Positions 14,433 to 17,124 of a DNA stretch of 17,124 nt are shown here, piece by piece. The DNA comes from DAOTUB01 sp034437455 (GTDB lineage: Bacteria; Chloroflexota; Anaerolineae; B4-G1), in contig DAOTUB010000044.1 in NCBI GenBank assembly GCA_034437455.1, positions 1-17,124 on the forward strand. The letters run 5' to 3'. Positions within the stretch are counted from its first letter, which is position 1; the number at the start of each line of letters is the position of its first letter. The translations under genes were made by a program, and so were the position numbers. The notes under the pieces were generated by a model that was given only the letters and a program-made list of their open reading frames with translations, had not been told where the DNA came from and searched no databases.

Positions 14433-15565
14433 TGTTGCAGCGCATCTGGGCCGTGATACAGAAAGAGTTCGTCCAGACCCTCCGGGACAGGAGCACGCTG
14501 CTGTTGATGCTCAGTCTGCCCGTAATGCAGCTACTTCTCTTCGGCTACGCGGTCCACACGAGCGTCGACCACATCCCGACCATCGTGGCCGATCAGAGCC
14601 GCGACGCCGCCAGCCAGGCCTATGTGAGCGCGTTAGAAGCCTCCGGCTACTTTGCCGTCGTCGCCTACGCTCCCGACCAGGCCGAGGTAGTTCGGGCGAT
14701 TGACGAGGGGCGCGCCCAGGCGGGCGTCGTGATCCCGCCCAACTTTGCCGCCGACGTGGAGCGTAACCAGGCCCAGGCTCTGTTCCTGGTGGACGGGTCG
14801 GACCTCTTCACCTCGCAGTCGGCTTACAACGCCGCCACCGCCATCGCCGAGGTTCACGCGACGAAGGTGCTGCTGGAGCGATTCGAGCGCTCCGGACGGG
14901 TGACCAAAGATCAGAGCCTCTTACCGCTCGACGCCCTGGTCCGCATCCTCTACAATCCCAACCTGACGGACCTTTGGTTCATCATCCCCGGCATGTGCGC
15001 AATGATCCTGCAAACCCAGACCATCGCGCTGACCGCAGCCGCCGTGGTCCGCGAGCGCGAGGTGGGCACCATCGAGCAACTCCTCGTCACGCCCATCCTG
15101 CCCATCGAGCTGATGATCGGCAAAGTCGTGCCCAACATCGTCATCGCCGTTGTCAACCTGCTCACGGTCCTCGCGATGGGGGTGTTTGGGTTCGGCGTGC
15201 CTTTCCAGGGCAATTTCTGGCTATTCTTCTGGATGGCCTTTATGTTCATTTTCTCCGGGCTAGGATTAGGACTTTTGATCTCGACCGTCTCCCAGAACCA
15301 CCAACAAGCCCAGCAACTGAACATGGCGATAGCGTTGGTGGGCTTGCTGCTGGGAGGATTCATGTTCCCCCGCAACGCGATGCCTGCCGCCCTCCGCCTC
15401 GTCGGGAATCTGTTTCCGCTGACCTACTTTATCCCCATCTCGCGTGGCATCATCACCAAGGGGATCGGCGTCGAGTTTCTGTGGGGGCAGGTCGTGGCGC
15501 TCATTATCTACGTCGTCGTGGTGATGGTCGTCGCCGCTCGTATGTTCAAGCAAGGATTGGATTGA
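14432..15565 (+). CDS. ABC-2 type permease, locus B, first
   Basis: This 377-residue ABC-2 exporter permease begins with a basic segment (KEFVQTLRDRSTL) and one membrane helix (about 23-42). The extracytoplasmic domain follows (about 43-180; DHIPTIVADQSRDAASQAYV, AIDEGRAQAGVVIPPNF). Five C-terminal helices contain EREVGTIEQLLVTP near 208-221 and YFIPISRGIITKGIG near the end. It closely resembles the next gene over its whole length, including AIDEGR-xx-AGVVIPP, GVPFQGNFWL/GVPFKGSPWL and the RGIITKG-(I/V)-G block. Tandem duplication is likely. YhhJ/YbhS-type proteins are the nearest relatives I recognise. The substrate is unknown. Confidence 0.9.
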   Translation: MLQRIWAVIQKEFVQTLRDRSTLLLMLSLPVMQLLLFGYAVHTSVDHIPTIVADQSRDAASQAYVSALEASGYFAVVAYAPDQAEVVRAIDEGRAQAGVVIPPNFAADVERNQAQALFLVDGSDLFTSQSAYNAATAIAEVHATKVLLERFERSGRVTKDQSLLPLDALVRILYNPNLTDLWFIIPGMCAMILQTQTIALTAAAVVREREVGTIEQLLVTPILPIELMIGKVVPNIVIAVVNLLTVLAMGVFGFGVPFQGNFWLFFWMAFMFIFSGLGLGLLISTVSQNHQQAQQLNMAIALVGLLLGGFMFPRNAMPAALRLVGNLFPLTYFIPISRGIITKGIGVEFLWGQVVALIIYVVVVMVVAARMFKQGLD

Positions 15566-15569
15566 CGAT

Positions 15570-16721
15570 ATGCCCAAGTCACTCAAGCGCATCGGCGCCA
15601 TTACTAAAAAAGAGACCGTCCAGCTCCTGCGGGACTGGCGCACGCTGGCGCTGGTGCTGCTTCTGCCCATCCTGGAGATGTTTCTCTTTGCCTACGCTGT
15701 CTCTTTGACCATCGATCACATCCCCACCGCCGTCGCCGACCAGAGCCACGACGCTCAGAGCCGGGCCTTTATCGAGGCGCTGACCGCGTCGGGATACTTT
15801 GACGCGGAGCTGTACGTGGCAGACGAAGCCCACGTCATCCGCGCCATCGACGAGGGCCGGGTTAACGCCGGCGTCGTGATCCCGCCCGATTTCGCCACGC
15901 AGGTCGAGCGCGGCGGCGCTCAGGTGCTCGTCATCCTCGATGGCTCCGATTCGGCCACCGTCGGTTCGGGCTACAGCGCCGCGAGCGCGGTCGCCCAGGC
16001 CCGGGGAATGGAGTTGACGGTCGAAAAAGTGACCCGGATGGGAGTCAATCTGGGGTCGTTGGGCGGCGATGGCTCGCTTCCCATCTACACCTCGACCCGC
16101 GTCCTCTACAACCCGGACAAGGACGACATGATCTTTATCATGCCGGGGCTGGCGGCGATCCTGTTGCAGGTGATGACCATCGGCCAGGCGGCCGTCGCCG
16201 TGGTGCGCGAGCGCGAGCTAGGCGTCGCCGAGCAAATTCTGATCACGCCCGCCCGCCCGCTGGAACTCTTGATCGGCAAGATGGCGCCCAACCTCGTGCT
16301 CACCGTCGTGGATATGCTGATCATCATCCTGTTTGGGATCTTTTGGTTCGGCGTGCCTTTCAAGGGAAGTCCGTGGCTGTTCACCTGGCTCTCCCTGTTG
16401 TTCATCGTCTCTGGCCTGGGATTGGGGCTGCTGATCTCGACCGTGACGAAAACACAGAGGCAGGCTCAACAGATCACGATGCTGTTCATGATGCTGTGCA
16501 TGCTGCTGACCGGCCTCATCTATCCCAGAGAGCCGATGCCAGCCGTCGTGCAGGCCGTCGGCAATCTCATCCCCGCGACCTACTTTATCCGCATCGCGCG
16601 CGGCATCATCACCAAGGGCGTCGGGATTTCCTTCATGTGGAACGATGTGCTCGTCCTGGTGCTCTATGGGGCGGTGGTGATGGTGCTCGCGACAACGGCG
16701 TTCAAGAAACGATTGGATTAA
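15570..16721 (+). CDS. ABC-2 type permease, locus B, second
   Basis: This 383-residue permease has the same layout as its upstream neighbour: KKETVQLLRDWRTL, an N-terminal helix (about 25-44), an extracytoplasmic domain (about 45-190) with DHIPTAVADQSHDAQSRAF and AIDEGRVNAGVVIPPDF, and five C-terminal helices with ERELGVAEQILITP near 214-227. It starts 4 bp after the previous stop and ends 4 bp before the ATPase start, a tight operon. Together the two would form the heterodimeric channel of exporter B. Which of the two corresponds to YbhS or YbhR cannot be decided by eye. Confidence 0.9.
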   Translation: MPKSLKRIGAITKKETVQLLRDWRTLALVLLLPILEMFLFAYAVSLTIDHIPTAVADQSHDAQSRAFIEALTASGYFDAELYVADEAHVIRAIDEGRVNAGVVIPPDFATQVERGGAQVLVILDGSDSATVGSGYSAASAVAQARGMELTVEKVTRMGVNLGSLGGDGSLPIYTSTRVLYNPDKDDMIFIMPGLAAILLQVMTIGQAAVAVVRERELGVAEQILITPARPLELLIGKMAPNLVLTVVDMLIIILFGIFWFGVPFKGSPWLFTWLSLLFIVSGLGLGLLISTVTKTQRQAQQITMLFMMLCMLLTGLIYPREPMPAVVQAVGNLIPATYFIRIARGIITKGVGISFMWNDVLVLVLYGAVVMVLATTAFKKRLD

Positions 16722-16725
16722 ACCG

Positions 16726-17124
16726 ATGAACGATACGATAGCTATCTCGGCTCAAGACGTGGTAAAGCACTTTCGCACCAGGAACGGTACAGTGACGGCC
16801 GTGGACGGTGTGAGTCTGCAAGTCCGGCGCGGCGAGACCTACGGCCTCATCGGGCCGGATGGCGCGGGCAAGACGACGATCACGCGCGTCATCCTGGGGC
16901 TGCTCAAGCGCACCGATGGCGAGAGCAGCATCCTGGGCTACGATTCGATGCACGACACCTACGACATCCGCGAGCGGGTGGGCTACATCGCCCAACAGTT
17001 CGCCCTCCCCCCCGACCTGACGGTGATGGAGAATATGCGCTTCTTTGCCAACGTCCAGGGCGTCGGCCGCGCCGAGCAACGCCGACGCATTCCCGAGCTG
17101 CTCGAGTTCGCCGGACTGTCCGAT
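16726..17124 (+). CDS. ABC exporter ATPase, N-half YbhF-like, cut by window end
   Basis: The first 133 residues are visible and the frame is open at the window edge. Walker A is GPDGAGKT (43-50) and the Q-loop is GYIAQQF (86-92, Q90). The GPDGAGK form and the following LTVMENMRFFANV match the locus A ATPase at 8437, so this is the N-half type. The signature, Walker B and H-loop lie beyond the window. It starts at ATG 16726, 4 bp after the second permease. By analogy with locus A, a His-containing C-half ATPase, separate or fused, is expected downstream. The same fold occurs in YhiH/RbbA-like proteins, so family placement is provisional. Confidence 0.88.
   Translation, partial: MNDTIAISAQDVVKHFRTRNGTVTAVDGVSLQVRRGETYGLIGPDGAGKTTITRVILGLLKRTDGESSILGYDSMHDTYDIRERVGYIAQQFALPPDLTVMENMRFFANVQGVGRAEQRRRIPELLEFAGLSD

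Noticed and set aside
1..17124. CRISPR array, tRNA, rRNA or transposase
   Set aside because: No regularly spaced direct repeats, no cloverleaf or rRNA segment and no transposase frame were seen by eye. A tool search could still find something small.

Overview
The window looks like chromosomal DNA of a GC-rich Chloroflexota-type bacterium (Anaerolineae-like). This is an inference from gene content and style: a large PTPS-related membrane protein with a Chloroflexi-like C-terminal beta domain, sucCD with GTG and ATG starts, consensus sigma-70-like promoters, and many intergenic palindromes. No rRNA, tRNA, CRISPR array or transposase is visible.

Layout. 1-206 holds a palindromic repeat and a consensus promoter. 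207-929 (+) is a two-domain S1 RNA-binding protein. It converges on a leftward block, 5428-975 (-): sucC, sucD (both succinyl-CoA ligase subunits) and a large polytopic membrane protein whose reading frame carries two in-frame palindromic repeat insertions. A divergent promoter region (5429-5611) leads rightward to a small SRPBCC protein (5612-6040). 6041-6482 is non-coding, with a ~100 bp nested palindrome, a promoter and a TetR operator.

From 6483 to the window end lie two TetR-led ABC-2 export loci. Locus A: a TetR regulator that seems to use an ATA start codon, two Cys-rich membrane proteins, a small GlsB/YeaQ-like membrane protein, an ATPase resembling the N-half of YbhF, two ABC-2 permeases (YbhS/YbhR-like), a PIN toxin-antitoxin pair on the opposite strand, then an ATPase resembling the C-half of YbhF. 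Locus B (13739 to the end): promoter with tandem operators, a TetR regulator, two closely related ABC-2 permeases and the start of another N-half-type ATPase, cut by the window edge.

How they fit together: each locus looks like a split YbhFSR-type exporter under TetR autoregulation. In locus A the first ATPase has proline where the second has the H-loop (switch) histidine, so an asymmetric ATPase heterodimer is expected. The two Cys-rich membrane proteins between regulator and transporter have no function I can name and are the best candidate for something undescribed. Related palindromic elements lie upstream of both tetR promoters.
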